64,000 bases of DNA, taken from positions 17,241,679-17,305,678 of the forward strand of contig JARCOQ010000012.1 of the NCBI GenBank assembly GCA_029207755.1, in the 5' to 3' direction. Source of the DNA: Chamaea fasciata. Lineage: Eukaryota > Chordata > Aves > Passeriformes > Sylviidae. The notes below the pieces were generated by a model that saw nothing but the letters and a program-made list of their open reading frames with translations, was not told where the DNA came from and made no database searches. This document shows, piece by piece, positions 63,041 through 64,000 of the stretch; the first letter of the stretch is position 1; each line of letters starts with the position of its first letter. Both the position numbers and the translations under genes were made by a program.

Positions 63041-64000
63041 GAAACAATAAAAGTCTGTCAGATTCTCTACTACCCCTAGTGTTTAAAGATTTCCCCCCCC
63101 CCCTAACATTGCAGGGTGATATTAATAAGGGTATAAATCAGTTTGACTGATCGAAAATAGATTGAATTTACCTGCCTAATTATGCCTCACTTTGGCTTAA
63201 CTGTGAGCACTGTGGAGAACAACTAACCCCAGTAGGCTGCTCTGCTGTTCTGCCTTTGCACTTGCAACATTGGTTTCTCTTGATACAATATTTCAGAGGA
63301 TCAAAGACAAAGACTATGTAGGTAAGAATCAGCAATGAAAACGTTTCATTCACAGTATACTTGCCACCCTTTTTTATTTAGCTAAGAGAGCTTGGAACAA
63401 AATACTTCATTCCAGCTCAGAAACACTGTAACATTTGTATTAACATGCATTGTTCTTGTGGTTTTTAAACCCCACAAAAATGAGTCTAAAATAATACTAC
63501 CCTGGACCCTGAGAATGTATTTTGTACCTGTCCCAATGGCGCTGCTATCTCTTTTTTTTTTTTTTTTTTTTCATATTCACCCCTTCTTCTAATATGCAGA
63601 TAATAACAATCCATGGCTATATAACCATAAACACCAGAGAATCCATTTTAACCAGGAGACATAAAACAAATATACAGAGGTGTAGAGACAAAGCAGTGCC
63701 TCACAGATGTAGGGAGCCATACAAATACACAGTTTACATGTTTATTACTGCCAGTGTATTCTTGACTCACTCTTGCAAACAGCCTCAGGGTAGTGACTCC
63801 AGCAGGGTGAGCATCGGCTAAATCCAACAAAAGGAAGAAAAACAATACATACATTTTTCATTTTTCTTATGGCACAAGACTGAGCACTCTACTCTGGGCA
63901 AGAGTCCCTCAAGAGTATGAAGAATATGTGCTACAAATGGCTTTAGGGTGCTCACGAGTGACTGTTTCCTTTCCAGATACAGAAAAGCTTGTAATGGATT

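Larger units (their letters stand above)
40815..64000 (-). other. CDH8: CDH8 upstream intron (partial, at least 23 kb)
   Basis: This is the 3' part of the intron upstream of the 295-bp exon. The preceding exon, which should carry the Trp residues of EC1 (a motif like GWVWNQ), is not visible up to 64000. Repeats are CR1 copies near 50629-51250, 56158-57030, 59555-59810 and 62600-63040, the 129-bp duplicated segment (48100-48228 and 50652-50780), and homopolymer tracts. Positions 41000-48000, 51300-56100, 57050-59540 and 59820-62590 are unique AT-rich sequence without recognisable genes. Confidence 0.85.

Noticed and set aside
62572..63079. GC-rich frames of 109-150 codons on both strands
   Set aside because: They lie entirely in a CR1 fragment; open frames reflect high GC and few stops.
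40815..64000. Preceding CDH8 exon (EC1 N-terminus with the Trp residues)
   Set aside because: No WVWNQ-like minus-strand coding segment was seen; the upstream intron extends past 64000.
1..64000. CRISPR arrays, operons, phage, or prokaryotic defence systems
   Set aside because: The DNA is vertebrate intronic sequence; the only regular tandem array is the minisatellite, which has no spacers.

Overview
The window is vertebrate, almost certainly avian, genomic DNA. Coding density is very low and the exons have vertebrate splice signals. The interspersed repeats are dominated by 5'-truncated CR1 LINEs, the hallmark retroposon of birds and other sauropsids, with a few endogenous-retrovirus LTR pieces. 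The CR1 flavour (GC-rich, songbird-like 3' ends) suggests a passerine; that last step is inference.

The one protein-coding gene I can support is cadherin-8 (CDH8, a type II classical cadherin), on the minus strand. Five internal exons are present, in gene order: 40814-40520 (295 bp), 24095-23976 (120 bp), 10703-10536 (168 bp), 6803-6616 (188 bp) and 3932-3679 (254 bp). Each has AG/GT boundaries, and together they splice into one open frame of 341 residues plus two bases. This covers the second part of EC1, all of EC2 and EC3, and the start of EC4. The signal peptide, prodomain, adhesive Trp residues, rest of EC4, EC5, membrane segment and cytoplasmic tail are all outside the window.

Layout along the plus strand: 1-3678 intron after the 254-bp exon (LTR end, three CR1 pieces); 3933-6615 and 6804-10535 short introns almost free of repeats; 10704-23975 a 13.3-kb intron with an ancient CR1, a 34/40-bp minisatellite with long spurious reading frames, a sense-oriented ERV 3' LTR, and a CR1 ending about 40 bp from an exon; 24096-40519 a 16.4-kb intron with three CR1 pieces and long unique AT-rich stretches; 40815-64000 the 3' part of a very large upstream intron with CR1 copies (one nested pair, one carrying a foreign 129-bp insert), homopolymer tracts and several AT-rich blocks that look like possible conserved noncoding elements.

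I saw no tRNA, rRNA, CRISPR or prokaryotic-type system, and no second gene. The most unusual structures are the 129-bp duplicated segment lodged inside a CR1, the hairpin at that CR1's 5' edge, the minisatellite open in all six frames, and the ERV LTR with intact-looking promoter and polyadenylation signals in sense orientation inside CDH8.
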